Source of the DNA: Patiriisocius sp047731265
Lineage (GTDB): Bacteria; Bacteroidota; Bacteroidia; Flavobacteriales; Flavobacteriaceae
NCBI RefSeq assembly: GCF_047731265.1
Contig: NZ_CP159835.1
Span: 3,348,001 to 3,412,000 of the forward strand
Direction of reading: 5' to 3'
DNA: 64,000 bases
Position numbers and translations under genes: made by a program. Shown here piece after piece: positions 11,884 through 22,756 of the stretch. Each line of letters starts with the position of its first letter. Position 1 is the stretch's first letter. Under the pieces are notes generated by a model. The model searched no databases. It saw nothing but the letters and a program-made list of their open reading frames with translations, and was not told the origin of the DNA.

Positions 11884-11957
11884 TGGAGAATATCGGAGTC
11901 GAACCGATGACCTCCTGCGTGCAAGGCAGGCGCTCTAGCCAGCTGAGCTAATCCCCC
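11884..11957 (-). tRNA. tRNA-Ala (TGC)
   Basis: The minus strand starts GGGGGATTAGCTCAGCTGG. The anticodon loop CTTGCAC has TGC, the T arm contains GGTTCGACTCC, and the 3' acceptor strand is ATTCTCC plus discriminator A. The CCA is not encoded. It sits in the 16S-23S spacer beside tRNA-Ile, the standard arrangement. Confidence 0.96.
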
Positions 11958-12126
11958 ATTTTTTAAAAGTGAAATTATAAAAATATAAAATTCCAAATTC
12001 CAAAAAGGATAGGCATCCCAACTTCTAAAATTTCCTTCAATATGTAATGAACGTGGTATTTCCTAAAAAATACATTTTAAACATCTAAGCCATCTGCATA
12101 TTGCAGATCGCATACTCTTTTTAAAG

Positions 12127-12200
12127 TAGTCTCAGGCAGACTCGAACTGCCGACCTCTACATTATCAGTGTAGCGCTCTAACCAGCTGAGCTATGAGACT
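12127..12200 (-). tRNA. tRNA-Ile (GAT)
   Basis: The minus strand starts AGTCTCATAGCTCAGCTGG. The anticodon loop has GAT, the T arm GTTCGAGTC, and the acceptor closes with GAGACT plus A. The CCA is not encoded. It is the first tRNA of the 16S-23S spacer. Confidence 0.96.
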
Positions 12201-12395
12201 GTTTTTAAATAGACTCAAGACTTTTAGGGAAACACGATTCAAGACTAGTTGTCCTGCTCCTTGTTTCTTGTTTCCTGAATCTCTTCTTTAATAATATAAA
12301 ATTGACAGCTAAACCAAGCTAATTACCTTCCTTAATTATAATAAAGGTACTCTTGTCGTCTTTGCTAGATAGCTAAATTAATAACTACTTGCTCT

Positions 12396-13917
<1,522 letters not shown>

Positions 13918-14116
13918 TATAATCTTAAATAAAATTTATAACAACTAAAAGCCCTCTCAAAAAAAATTCTCAGGTTCTCAACTTAGTTTAGTTTAATTTG
14001 TATAAAACAATTGTAATAAATTACAATGTCAAATACGCTGTCAATTTCAATATCTCAATGAACTCCCCCATATAGGGATTAGCCGGAACATAACTTAAAT
14101 TATGAATAACTAAATT

Positions 14117-14193
14117 TGTCGCTGTAACGGAATCGAACCGTTATTATTAATTACCAAATCAACTCTTTTAAATGAACTACTTTTCTTAGCGGC
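14117..14193 (-). tRNA. Decayed tRNA-like sequence in the rrn leader
   Basis: In a 77-nt minus-strand stretch the T arm is perfect (AACGG, TTCGATT, CCGTT). It is preceded by TTGATTTGGTAATTAAT, which looks like an anticodon arm with GGT (Thr). The D arm (GTTCATTTAAAAGAGT) has lost the usual GG. The acceptor strands (CCGCTAA against ACAGCGA) match at only about four of seven positions. I read it as a dead tRNA-Thr-like gene, not a working tRNA. It begins just downstream of promoter P2, so it would be transcribed at the head of the rRNA precursor. Confidence 0.45.
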
Positions 14194-14195
14194 TG

Positions 14196-14226
14196 CAAAT
14201 GTAAAACCGTTTTTACAATCTCACAA
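14196..14226 (-). promoter_or_regulatory. rrn promoter P2
   Basis: On the minus strand TTG (14224-14226), a 20-bp spacer and TACATTTG (14196-14203) match the Bacteroidetes sigma-A promoter. The next bases, CAGCCGCTAAGAAAA, are identical to those after promoter P1. Confidence 0.8.
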
Positions 14227-14309
14227 CTATAAAAGAAAAATATTTCAAAAAAATTTAAGAACTTTATTTTAAAGCTAAAAACAAATACGTTTCGTTTTCT
14301 TAGCGGCTG

Positions 14310-14341
14310 CAAATATACTACTGTTTAAATCTATGCGCCAA
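14310..14341 (-). promoter_or_regulatory. rrn promoter P1
   Basis: On the minus strand TTG (14339-14341), a 21-bp spacer and TATATTTG (14310-14317) are followed by CAGCCGCTAAGAAAA. It lies about 114 bp upstream of P2. Tandem promoters are usual for rRNA operons. Confidence 0.8.
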
Positions 14342-14611
14342 ACAAAAAATGAACTTTTTTTTAAATAAATTCAAACTACTTTTCAAACCCTTGAAAACAT
14401 AACATTTAGACTTTAAAAATAATAGCTATTATTTTAAATCAAATACTAACGCATCCAAAACGCACCTTATTTCAAAGGATCAAGTTTATTAAAAACAATT
14501 GTAAAACATCATTTTAGAAAATCGCGTTAAGAAAAGTGATTGCCTTAAAATAAAAGAGCGAACTACTAAAGTACTGCTTTCTAACTAACTACACAAGTGC
14601 TTTTAGAAAAA

Positions 14612-15310
14612 TTATTTTTTAGTGATTTTATCCCAATGAGATGACAGTTCAAAATAGTCTATTGGGAATGCTGGAGATTGTCTTTTTAATATTTCCGCTT
14701 GGAAAGATCGTTCTAATATATCTTCAATTAAATAGTCCTCCTCTACTTCAAAGGGTTTGTATTCTTCTTTTATAGAGATGTTAAAAAGGCTTGCTGTAGT
14801 ATTGTACCAGAATGCTCGCCAACCAGTGCGGAGTTCTTTGACCAATTCAAAAGCTGTTCTTCCTGTTTGCCTATGAATAAGCTTTACTAATATTTGTCCT
14901 TCGGTTCTGGTTAATTTTTTAAGCTTTTCAGAAAACTCTCCTTCAATATACTTTTGGATTCGTTTTGTATATCGCCTGCGATCTCTTTTCTTAGTAATTG
15001 TTTTTAACCTTCCCGTCATTGTTGTGAGTCTTTCAGAAGCTAGTTTGGCATAGGGATATACTTTTCTAGTCTTTCGCCTTAGTATAAGATAACGCCTTCG
15101 GTCTTGCTTGTTGTTGAATTTTAATTTATTCAGCAATACAACTTCTTCTAAGTCTATATATTCACGAGGTATCGTATCGCCTTCAATTACATAATAAAAG
15201 GAGTTGGCACTATCTTTGTCTTTTGAAGGATATTCTATAGTAGTTTGAGCCAGCAAGGGGAGCGCTAATAAGGCCACTGTAATAGTAAAAAGGAAACTAT
15301 GAAATTTCAT
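14612..15310 (-). CDS. DUF4294 family protein
   Basis: A 232-residue protein with an N-terminal signal peptide (MKFHSFLFTITVALLALPLL), probably periplasmic. It shows the family's features: IEGDTIPREYIDLEEV, then an Arg/Lys-rich central part (RRRKTRKVYPYAKLASERL) and RTEGQILVKLIHRQTGRTAF. The family is conserved in Bacteroidetes and has no known function. It stands alone between the rrn operon and a divergent aminopeptidase gene. A TATTTTTG box on the minus strand at 15350-15357 may drive it. Confidence 0.88.
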   Translation of the reverse strand: MKFHSFLFTITVALLALPLLAQTTIEYPSKDKDSANSFYYVIEGDTIPREYIDLEEVVLLNKLKFNNKQDRRRYLILRRKTRKVYPYAKLASERLTTMTGRLKTITKKRDRRRYTKRIQKYIEGEFSEKLKKLTRTEGQILVKLIHRQTGRTAFELVKELRTGWRAFWYNTTASLFNISIKEEYKPFEVEEDYLIEDILERSFQAEILKRQSPAFPIDYFELSSHWDKITKK

Positions 15311-15390
15311 TTAGGGTATTCTTTATAAATATCAAATCTAAAATCGTTCCAAAAATAACAAAATCGGCACGTCAAATCCTATTATTTCGC

Positions 15391-15398
15391 TAATTTTG
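15391..15398 (+). promoter_or_regulatory. Putative -7 box of the M42 peptidase gene
   Basis: TAATTTTG matches TAnnTTTG and lies 29 bp before the ATG at 15427. I see no clear TTG at the right distance upstream, so support is partial. Confidence 0.45.
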
Positions 15399-15426
15399 AA
15401 TTCCTATTATAAATAATAAAACAACT

Positions 15427-16512
15427 ATGGCAAAATCGATTCTGAATAAAAAATCACTCCAATTTCTTGAAAAATACTTAAACAACGCAGCTCCAACTGG
15501 ATATGAATGGGACGGTCAAAAATTATGGATGGAGTATTTAAAACCATATGCAGATGAATTTATTACAGACACCTACGGAACCGCCGTAGCTGTTATTAAT
15601 CCAAAAGCTAAATACAAAGTTGTTATAGAAGGACATGCAGATGAAATTTCTTGGTACGTTAACTATATAAGTGACGATGGATTATTGTATGTAATAAGAA
15701 ACGGTGGTAGTGACCATCAAATTGCTCCTTCTAAAATCGTAAACATCCACACTAACAAAGGAATCGTAAAAGGTGTTTTTGGTTGGCCTGCGATACATAC
15801 CCGTAGCAAAGCGAAAGAAGAAGCTCCAAAACCAGACAATATCTTTATTGACATAGGAGCCATCGATAAAGAAGAAGTTGAAAAGATGGGAGTCCATGTA
15901 GGTTGTGTAATTACCTATCCAGATGAATTTCATATTTTAAATGGCGATAAGTTTGTTTGTAGAGCTTTAGATAATCGTATGGGAGGTTTTATGATTGCTG
16001 AAGTAGCTAGACTTTTAAAGGAAAACAAAAAAGAGTTGCCTTTTGGTCTTTATATAACAAATAGTGTTCAAGAAGAAATTGGACTCCGAGGCGCACAAAT
16101 GATTGCTGAACGTATTAAACCTAACGTAGCAATCGTTACCGATGTAACGCACGATACTTCTACTCCAATGATTGACATGAAAAAACAAGGCCGTGCCGAA
16201 ATTGGAAAAGGTCCAGTGATTGCTTATGCTCCAGCGGTACAACAAAAATTGCGAGATCTTATTACTGAAACTGCAGAGAAAAACAACATACCTTTTCAGC
16301 GTGCAGCACTATCTCGTGCAACGGGGACTGATACTGACGCTTTTGCGTATAGCGGAAGTGGCGTTGCTTCCGCATTAATTTCGCTACCACTCAGATACAT
16401 GCATACTACAGTTGAAATGGTACACCGTGAAGATGTGGAGAATGTTATCAAACTAATTTATGAGTCTTTATTGAACATAGAAGATGGTGAAACTTTTAGT
16501 TATTTTGACTAA
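15427..16512 (+). CDS. M42 family metallo-aminopeptidase
   Basis: A 361-residue cytoplasmic aminopeptidase of the M42 (glutamyl aminopeptidase/TET) family. The two-metal site is complete: His70 and Asp72 (EGHADEISW), Asp182 (RALDNRMGG), the catalytic and binding pair Glu216-Glu217 (QEEIGLRGA), Asp239 (VTDVTHD) and His326 (RYMHTTVE). M42 enzymes form dodecameric tetrahedra that trim peptides after the proteasome or Lon-type proteases. It is monocistronic, with two hairpins downstream. The residue preference cannot be read from the sequence. Confidence 0.93.
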   Translation: MAKSILNKKSLQFLEKYLNNAAPTGYEWDGQKLWMEYLKPYADEFITDTYGTAVAVINPKAKYKVVIEGHADEISWYVNYISDDGLLYVIRNGGSDHQIAPSKIVNIHTNKGIVKGVFGWPAIHTRSKAKEEAPKPDNIFIDIGAIDKEEVEKMGVHVGCVITYPDEFHILNGDKFVCRALDNRMGGFMIAEVARLLKENKKELPFGLYITNSVQEEIGLRGAQMIAERIKPNVAIVTDVTHDTSTPMIDMKKQGRAEIGKGPVIAYAPAVQQKLRDLITETAEKNNIPFQRAALSRATGTDTDAFAYSGSGVASALISLPLRYMHTTVEMVHREDVENVIKLIYESLLNIEDGETFSYFD

Positions 16513-16537
16513 ATAAGTAACCCTACTTTCATTGTTA

Positions 16538-16580
16538 TAAAACCCTCTAAAATTATTTAGAAGGTTTTATGTTTTGAACT
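16538..16580 (+). terminator. Terminator after the M42 gene
   Basis: TAAAACC and TCTAAA (16538-16551) pair with TTTAGA and GGTTTTA (16556-16569) across one mismatch, with a 4-nt loop; the tail TGTTTTG is only moderately T-rich. Confidence 0.6.
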
Positions 16581-16651
16581 TATTTGTATAATATAAACTT
16601 GTTTTTACTAGGAATTAAATAGCTGTTTATATTTCTAATAGATTGAGAAAA

Positions 16652-16681
16652 AAGCCTCCCAATCGGGAGTCTTTTTTTTTA
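16652..16681 (+). terminator. Second hairpin with long T tract
   Basis: AAGxCTCCC pairs with GGGAGxCTT over a 4-nt loop (16652-16673), with T9-10 behind it. It lies between the peptidase gene and the MBOAT gene and would stop read-through into the latter. Confidence 0.75.
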
Positions 16682-16704
16682 TATTAGCACCTTCAAAGAA
16701 ACAT

Positions 16705-18138
16705 ATGCTTTTTAACTCATTTGATTTTGGCCTCTTTCTTATCACAATATACCTGATATATTGGGCTTTAGGCAATAAAAATCGTGTATACCAAAATGCC
16801 TTGTTATTAGCGGGAAGTTATTTTTTCTACGGAATTTGGGATTGGCGATTTTTGGGATTACTCCTCGCTAGTTCTTTAATTGATTATGGTGCAGCACTAC
16901 AAATACAAAGCACTTCATCAAAAATTACGAAAAAAACATTCTTATGGCTCAGTATTACATGGAATTTAGGCGTTCTTTTTGTTTTTAAATACTACGGTTT
17001 CTTTGTTGACAATTTTACTTCGCTTTTTTATGATGATATATATTCTAATCAGTATATTTTTTGGAATGTTATTATCCCTGTAGGACTTAGTTTTTATACT
17101 TTCCAAACCATGAGTTACACGATTGATGTATATCGAGAACGAATAAAACCTACAAAAAACCTATTAGAATTTTTATGCTTTGTAAGCTTCTTCCCACAAC
17201 TGGTTGCAGGACCTATTGAACGCGCGCGATCGCTATTACCTCAATTTAAAAAAGACCGTGTTTTTGATCTTGAACAATCAAAAGATGGACTACGTCAAAT
17301 ATTATGGGGGCTCTTTAAGAAAATGGTGGTCGCAGATAATGTAGCCATTGCAGTGAATGCTATTTATGCTAGTCCAGATGATTTTGGAAGCTTATCGTTA
17401 TTGTATGCCTCTACCCTATTCTTCTTTCAAATATATTGTGATTTTTCTGGATACAGCGATGTTGCTATTGGTACCGCAAAACTATTTGGTTTTAAACTGA
17501 GTAAAAACTTTGATGTGCCTTATCTAGCAAAAACAGTAGCAGACTACTGGCAACGTTGGCATATTACCTTAACAAAATGGTTTACAGATTATGTATATGG
17601 ACCAATAGTAAAGAACACAAGCAGAAGCTATGCAATGAAGAGTGTTGCGCTATTCATCACCATGATGCTCATAGGACTATGGCATGGAGCAAACTGGACC
17701 TTTGTCATGTTTGGTTTTATTCAGGCAGTTTTCATAGCTTTAGAAAGGATACGGGTTACCATAGGTAAAAGATCATATTCACTGGCAATAGGATTGAATA
17801 ACGCTCCTTTTTTAGTTAATTTAATTTACACAAGTTTTATAATTATATTCTCAGGGATATTTTTTAGGGCAGCCGATATTCAAAGTGGATTTCATATCAT
17901 TGAAAGAATATGGAGTTTTATTCCCTCAGATAATTTTTCTCTTATTATTGGAGCTAAGATTCTAGTTATTCCAATCTTAATGATCGCTGAAATAATGACA
18001 AGACTTAAACCTTTTCCATTACTCAAATTACAACGACATTTAAATAAACCTGTGCGTTGGGTAATTTATTATACGCTCATTTTTTTAATTATTCAATATG
18101 CCGGACCCAAAGAGCAATTTATCTATTTTCAATTTTAA
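16705..18138 (+). CDS. MBOAT family O-acyltransferase (AlgI/DltB-like)
   Basis: A 477-residue multi-pass inner-membrane protein that moves acyl groups across the membrane for O-acylation of surface polymers. The catalytic histidine is His327 in GLWHGANWTF, and the second conserved one is His286 in WQRWHITLT. DFSGYSDVAIG near 247 and LVAGPIERA near 167 are typical of AlgI. The C-terminus KEQFIYFQF is the family's usual end. The next gene, in a coupled position, is an AlgJ/DltD-like partner, so the two form an acetylation pair, although the partner is frameshifted. The acceptor polymer is unknown. Confidence 0.92.
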   Translation: MLFNSFDFGLFLITIYLIYWALGNKNRVYQNALLLAGSYFFYGIWDWRFLGLLLASSLIDYGAALQIQSTSSKITKKTFLWLSITWNLGVLFVFKYYGFFVDNFTSLFYDDIYSNQYIFWNVIIPVGLSFYTFQTMSYTIDVYRERIKPTKNLLEFLCFVSFFPQLVAGPIERARSLLPQFKKDRVFDLEQSKDGLRQILWGLFKKMVVADNVAIAVNAIYASPDDFGSLSLLYASTLFFFQIYCDFSGYSDVAIGTAKLFGFKLSKNFDVPYLAKTVADYWQRWHITLTKWFTDYVYGPIVKNTSRSYAMKSVALFITMMLIGLWHGANWTFVMFGFIQAVFIALERIRVTIGKRSYSLAIGLNNAPFLVNLIYTSFIIIFSGIFFRAADIQSGFHIIERIWSFIPSDNFSLIIGAKILVIPILMIAEIMTRLKPFPLLKLQRHLNKPVRWVIYYTLIFLIIQYAGPKEQFIYFQF

Positions 18139-19077
18139 AGAAACCCAGTTACGGTTTTTGTTACGGGCGGGATTATTCTTTTCCCGGTAGTACTGCTTTT
18201 CATTATTATTGAACTTCTAGTATTGAATATTCCTGCTAGTTATATAAACAGAAGTGCGTATTTTGAAACTGAAAAAGATTCTATTGAGATTGCTGTATTT
18301 GGTTCTTCACAAGTAGATACCGGCTTAAATCCGGTATATTTTGACCAACCTTCCATCTCTTTTGCCTCTAAATCTCAACATCACGATCTTGACAATGCCA
18401 TATTTACTCAGACTTTACATAAAATGCCCAAACTAAAAACAGTGGTTTTTGAGTTATCGTACGCTCATTTAGAAATACCTCATAATGGAGCAGACTTTTG
18501 GAAAAATAATGTGTATTTAAAATATTTTGAGGTGAATGCCTTTAATCGTGCTACTTACTTTAAAGACAAGTTAATTTATATTTCAAGCCCGCGTTTATTT
18601 TCTAAACAGCTAACCGATTATTATATCAAAAAGAAAGATTTTAGTGGTTTTAACAAATATGGCTATGACTCGCTCAATTATGGATTCATTTTTAAGAATC
18701 TAAACTATAATCAAGATGCGATAGATCAACTGCCTATTGAACTTAGCGGCATGGAGAATTTGCGGGTCTTTGATTATAATGTTCCCTATTTCCTTTCTAT
18801 GATAGAAAACGTTCTTAATGAAAATTTACAAGTAGTTATTTGCACAATGCCATTAGAAAAAAACTACTTAAAAACAAGAGAACCAAGTGTTTTAATACGA
18901 AGAGATAGCATTTTGGATCTCATTGGGAAAAGGTATGCGGGGGTTAAAATCTTTAGAAAAGAAGAAGATACCCTTAACTATAATCCTACAGATTTTAGGA
19001 ACCACAATCATCTAAACCCTCAAGGCGCTGAAAAATTCACAAAAGAACTTAACGAGTTCCTAAAAGCGTCCTTCTAG
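18098..19077 (+). pseudogene. DltD/AlgJ-like SGNH-fold partner of MBOAT, frameshifted
   Basis: The open part (18139-19077) has the SGNH-like block I motif (AVFGSSQVDTGLNP) and an end resembling the Asp-His block (NHNHLNPQGAEKFTKEL). It is a periplasmic membrane-anchored O-acyl transferase partner. It has no ATG of its own: only a TTG at 18223, which would cut its own membrane helix (FPVVLLFIIIELLVLN). An ATG at 18098 overlapping the MBOAT end gives a good N-terminus (NLSIFNFKETQLRFLLRAGL) but hits TAG at 18188. One base missing between about 18165 and 18187 would join the two. It is either a recent pseudogene or a sequencing error; the rest of the frame is clean. Confidence 0.65.
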
Positions 19078-19083
19078 ACCTTA

Positions 19084-20457
19084 TTATTTTTTCAAATTTC
19101 TAAAATATTTTTTACTTACTTCTAAAACTTTTGGTGCGAGTAGTATTGCACTAAACATAGTAGGGATTGCCATGAGTGCAAAAAATGTATCTATTAAGTT
19201 TATCATCAGGCTTAAAGATGTAGTTGCCCCTAACAATATACTCACCATATATATATAAGTATAGTATCCCTTGTTCTTAGTTCCAAATAAAAAGGACATA
19301 CACTTTGTACCGTAATATGCATAAGAGAACAGCGAAGAAATACTAAACACCGCAATACACAGCATCAAGGCATATTTCCCATAGTTTGATATGCCAGCTT
19401 CAAAAGCAGTAACGGTTAAACTCACTCCGTTTGCATTAGATGATTGCCAAACGCCAGTCACCAATATGGCAAGTGCTGTTAAGGTGCAAATTAAAAGTGT
19501 GTCAATAGCGGGTCCCAACATCGCAACGAGTCCTTCTCTCACGGGTTCGTTTGTTTTTGCCGCTCCATGTGCCATTGGAGCTGTGCCAATACCAGCTTCA
19601 TTAGAAAAAGCTCCTCGTCTTATGCCTAGTAAAATAAGGCCGCCCACTACGCCACCCATAAATGAATCTCCTTTATAAAAATTTGCCGAAAAAGCATCTG
19701 TAAAAATTAATTTAAAATACCGGGGCACTTCTTCTATATGAACTCCTAAAATCACTAAAACTAATACTAAATAAAGAGCCACCATTGCTGGCACCAGTTT
19801 ACTTGTTGTTTTACTTATTCGTGATAATCCTCCAAGAATAACAGCGCCTGTGCAAATTGTCAAAACAATTCCTACGATCAAATTACTTTTAAATCCAGTA
19901 TAAAGACCTGAAGGAATAATGATAATATCGTTTAATGCCTGGGTAAATTGATTCACATTAAATACTGGCAATGCTCCAAATAAACCAGCAATACTAAAAA
20001 ACACCGCTAAAAAATACCACCGTTTACCCAAACCCTCCCGAATCACGTACATAGGACCTCCTTGTAAATCTCCATTATCATCGGTGCCTCTGTAAAGTAG
20101 AGCGAGTGTAGCGGTGAAATATTTTGTACTCATTCCAATCACTGCACTTACCCACATCCAGAAAACCGCGCCAGGCCCCCCTATTGCAATTGCAACAGCA
20201 ACACCCGAAATATTCCCCATTCCAATGGTCGCAGATAGCGCAGTCATTAAAGCTGCAAAATGACTTATTTCTCCTGTATCATTCTCATCATCATATTTTC
20301 CTCGTAGCACAGCTACTGCGTGTCCTAAATGTCTAAAAGGAAGGAACCTAACGCTAATCATTAAATATATCCCACCACCTATTAACAAAATGAGTAGTGG
20401 TAATCCCCAAGCTATAGATGCCATTTGAGAAAATAAATCTTCCAGAGTTTGAAACAC
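19084..20457 (-). CDS. Alanine/glycine:cation symporter (AGCS family)
   Basis: A 457-residue inner-membrane transporter with about 11 hydrophobic segments, importing alanine or glycine with Na+ or H+. Family motifs are GQHxLA-like SHFAALMTALSATIGMGNI (about 64), GGPGAVFWMW (about 93), LQGGPMYVIREG (about 130) and FSNEAGIGTAPMAHGAA (about 283). The start is a GTG at 20455-20457. It is convergent with the acyltransferase partner gene, with only 6 bp between the stops, and is monocistronic. Confidence 0.92.
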   Translation of the reverse strand: MFQTLEDLFSQMASIAWGLPLLILLIGGGIYLMISVRFLPFRHLGHAVAVLRGKYDDENDTGEISHFAALMTALSATIGMGNISGVAVAIAIGGPGAVFWMWVSAVIGMSTKYFTATLALLYRGTDDNGDLQGGPMYVIREGLGKRWYFLAVFFSIAGLFGALPVFNVNQFTQALNDIIIIPSGLYTGFKSNLIVGIVLTICTGAVILGGLSRISKTTSKLVPAMVALYLVLVLVILGVHIEEVPRYFKLIFTDAFSANFYKGDSFMGGVVGGLILLGIRRGAFSNEAGIGTAPMAHGAAKTNEPVREGLVAMLGPAIDTLLICTLTALAILVTGVWQSSNANGVSLTVTAFEAGISNYGKYALMLCIAVFSISSLFSYAYYGTKCMSFLFGTKNKGYYTYIYMVSILLGATTSLSLMINLIDTFFALMAIPTMFSAILLAPKVLEVSKKYFRNLKK

Positions 20458-20538
20458 AAGGTTTAATTTTAAAAATTGTTAGGTAAAAGTAATTTAAATT
20501 TTAAAATAGAAAGGATATGTCTTTATTTGCAGATTCAA

Positions 20539-21789
20539 ATGAAAAAAATAATATACTTTTTAATAGGGCTACTTCCTGTAATAATATTTAGTCAAGATAA
20601 TTCTGATTGGAAAAAAGGCTCTTTTACAATTACGCCGGAAATCTTAGTTGGTTACACGGCACCCTCTAACATATACTTTCCTGAAATGGGGTTGCAAAAA
20701 CAATTTATTCTAAGTCTAGGGAGGAATCACAATAATAACCCGCAAGAATGGGCACAGCGATATGATGGTCCAGAGACAGGAGTTTCGTTTGGTATTTCAG
20801 ATTTTGGGAATTTAGATAGTTTAGGTATCGCTATTACTGTGATGCCTTATGTAGGGTTTAAATCTTTTGGTTCAAATCGTTTTACTACTAATATAGGCCT
20901 AGGTGCGTCTTATTTTAATAAAAAATATGATCCTATTACCAATCCAAATAATCGAGCCGTTACAACAGATGTAACTTGGGCCTTTAGAGCATATCTACAC
21001 TATAATTTCCTAAAAACTAAACGCATAGATTTGCGCTTAGGCCTTGGCTACTCTCATCACTCTAATGGTCACACTAAATTAGATAACCAAGGATATAATT
21101 CATTTTTATTAGGGTTATCAGCAGCAATACACGCTGCGGAAAATGAACCCATTGAAAACGAATCCTCTGCACTTCAATTTAAGAAAAGCGCTTATCATTA
21201 TTGGAGTCTTAGATATGGGCAAGGCCTTAATGCGCTTGGCTATGCTTTCAATAAAAACAAACCTGTTTACACCGTTGAGTTTGAATATGGTAAAGTTTAT
21301 AACAACAACTTTAAAATAGGAGTTGGAGTTTTTTATAGATTGTACCAACACTATTACGACTATATACAGCAAAATGAATCTTTAGTACAAGACGGAAGAG
21401 AATTTGCATCCTTCAAGGAAAATCCTTTTTACAATGCATCAAATCTAGCAGTTTATGTGAATGGCGAATTTTTCCTGAATCATTTCGGTATAGATTTAAA
21501 ATTAGGATACAATATTTTTAAACCTGGTTATAAAATTGATAGGCGTATAAATGCAGGCTGGTTTCAAACACCACAAGAAATTCCAGAAAATTGGGTGCTT
21601 GGAAAGTTTAATTCAAAATATAAATTTAAACAGGCTATTAATATAAGAATGGGACTTAGGTATTATTTAATTGGCACTTCAGAAAAACCGAAACAAAACA
21701 TCTTTATTGGTGCTCATTTAAATGCAAATATGGGTCAAGCAGATTTTACTGAATTTAGTATTGGCTATGTACAATCATTTGGGTTTTAA
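20539..21789 (+). CDS. PagL-like acyloxyacyl hydrolase (lipid A deacylase family)
   Basis: A 416-residue outer-membrane beta-barrel protein. The ATG at 20539 is chosen because it opens a signal peptide (MKKIIYFLIGLLPVIIFSQ). The segment RLGLGYSHHSNGHTKLDNQG carries the His-Ser pair of PagL-type lipid A 3-O-deacylases (HxSN). The protein is longer than proteobacterial PagL (about 170 residues), with a second barrel-like half rich in Tyr and Phe, usual for the Bacteroidetes form. Whether it deacylates lipid A is inferred from the motif only. Confidence 0.72.
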   Translation: MKKIIYFLIGLLPVIIFSQDNSDWKKGSFTITPEILVGYTAPSNIYFPEMGLQKQFILSLGRNHNNNPQEWAQRYDGPETGVSFGISDFGNLDSLGIAITVMPYVGFKSFGSNRFTTNIGLGASYFNKKYDPITNPNNRAVTTDVTWAFRAYLHYNFLKTKRIDLRLGLGYSHHSNGHTKLDNQGYNSFLLGLSAAIHAAENEPIENESSALQFKKSAYHYWSLRYGQGLNALGYAFNKNKPVYTVEFEYGKVYNNNFKIGVGVFYRLYQHYYDYIQQNESLVQDGREFASFKENPFYNASNLAVYVNGEFFLNHFGIDLKLGYNIFKPGYKIDRRINAGWFQTPQEIPENWVLGKFNSKYKFKQAINIRMGLRYYLIGTSEKPKQNIFIGAHLNANMGQADFTEFSIGYVQSFGF

Positions 21790-21805
21790 AAAGAATCTTT
21801 GGTTT

Positions 21806-22756
21806 TCAAACTTTAAAATAGGCAGCAACGTTTTCTTCAATTCTTGAGCTTATATTCGAAACATCTGCTTTGACAAATTTTTCACCTGTGATGTTTTCAT
21901 ATAATTCGATATAGCGTTCTGAAACAGTTTTGATGTATGCATCACTCATAAAAGGTGTGGTTTGTCCTTCTAATCCTTGAAAATCGTTAGCAATAAGCCA
22001 CTGGCGTACAAACTCTTTTGATAATTGTTTTTGAGATTCATTATTTTTTTGACGTTTCTCATATCCTTCTGTATAAAAATATCGTGAAGAATCTGGCGTG
22101 TGTATCTCGTCTATTAATACAATTTTTCCGTTTTTAGTTTTTCCGAATTCGTACTTCGTATCTACCAAAATCAATCCTCGACTTGCAGCAATTTCGCTTC
22201 CTCGTTGAAACAATTTCCTTGTATAATCTTCTAAAACCAAATAATCTTCTTGTGCTACAATTCCGCGTTTCAAAATTTCTTCTCTAGAAATGTCTTCATC
22301 GTGATCTCCCATTTCTGCTTTCGTAGCAGGAGTGATAATTGGCTCGGGAAATTTGTCGTTTTCTTTCATCCCCTCTGGCATTTCAACGCCGCACAAAATC
22401 CGTTTTCCAGCCTTATATTCTCTTGCCGCATGACCACTCATATAACCCCTAATAACCATTTCAACTTTATAAGGATTACACGCTTCTCCAATTGCAACGT
22501 TAGGATCTGGTGTCGCGATAAGCCAATTTGGAACCAAATCTTGGGTGTCGCGCATCATTTTTGTAGCAATCTGGTTAAGGATTTGTCCTTTATATGGGAT
22601 CCCCTTAGGCATCACCACATCAAAAGCACTTAATCTATCTGTAGCTACCATTAATAATAGGTTATTCTCTAAAGTGTATACAGATCTTACTTTTCCATGA
22701 TAGACCTTTTTTTGTCCAGGGAAATTGAAATTGGTTTTTATTATTGTACTACTCAT
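21806..22756 (-). CDS. purC: Phosphoribosylaminoimidazole-succinocarboxamide synthase
   Basis: A 316-residue cytosolic enzyme joining CAIR and aspartate with ATP to give SAICAR in purine synthesis. The ATG at 22756 begins MSSTIIKTNFNFPGQKKVYH; the frame upstream is not needed. Diagnostic blocks are GKVRSVY, ATDRLSAFDVVMPKGIP, VIRGYMSGHAA, VDTKYEFG and IDEIHTPDSSRYFY (the SAICAR synthetase signature). The ~300-residue eukaryote-like length is usual in Bacteroidetes. It stands alone, convergent with the PagL-like gene. Confidence 0.96.
   Translation of the reverse strand: MSSTIIKTNFNFPGQKKVYHGKVRSVYTLENNLLLMVATDRLSAFDVVMPKGIPYKGQILNQIATKMMRDTQDLVPNWLIATPDPNVAIGEACNPYKVEMVIRGYMSGHAAREYKAGKRILCGVEMPEGMKENDKFPEPIITPATKAEMGDHDEDISREEILKRGIVAQEDYLVLEDYTRKLFQRGSEIAASRGLILVDTKYEFGKTKNGKIVLIDEIHTPDSSRYFYTEGYEKRQKNNESQKQLSKEFVRQWLIANDFQGLEGQTTPFMSDAYIKTVSERYIELYENITGEKFVKADVSNISSRIEENVAAYFKV

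Noticed and set aside
22250..22633. 127-codon plus-strand frame opposite purC
   Set aside because: purC is certain on the minus strand; this frame has no family features.
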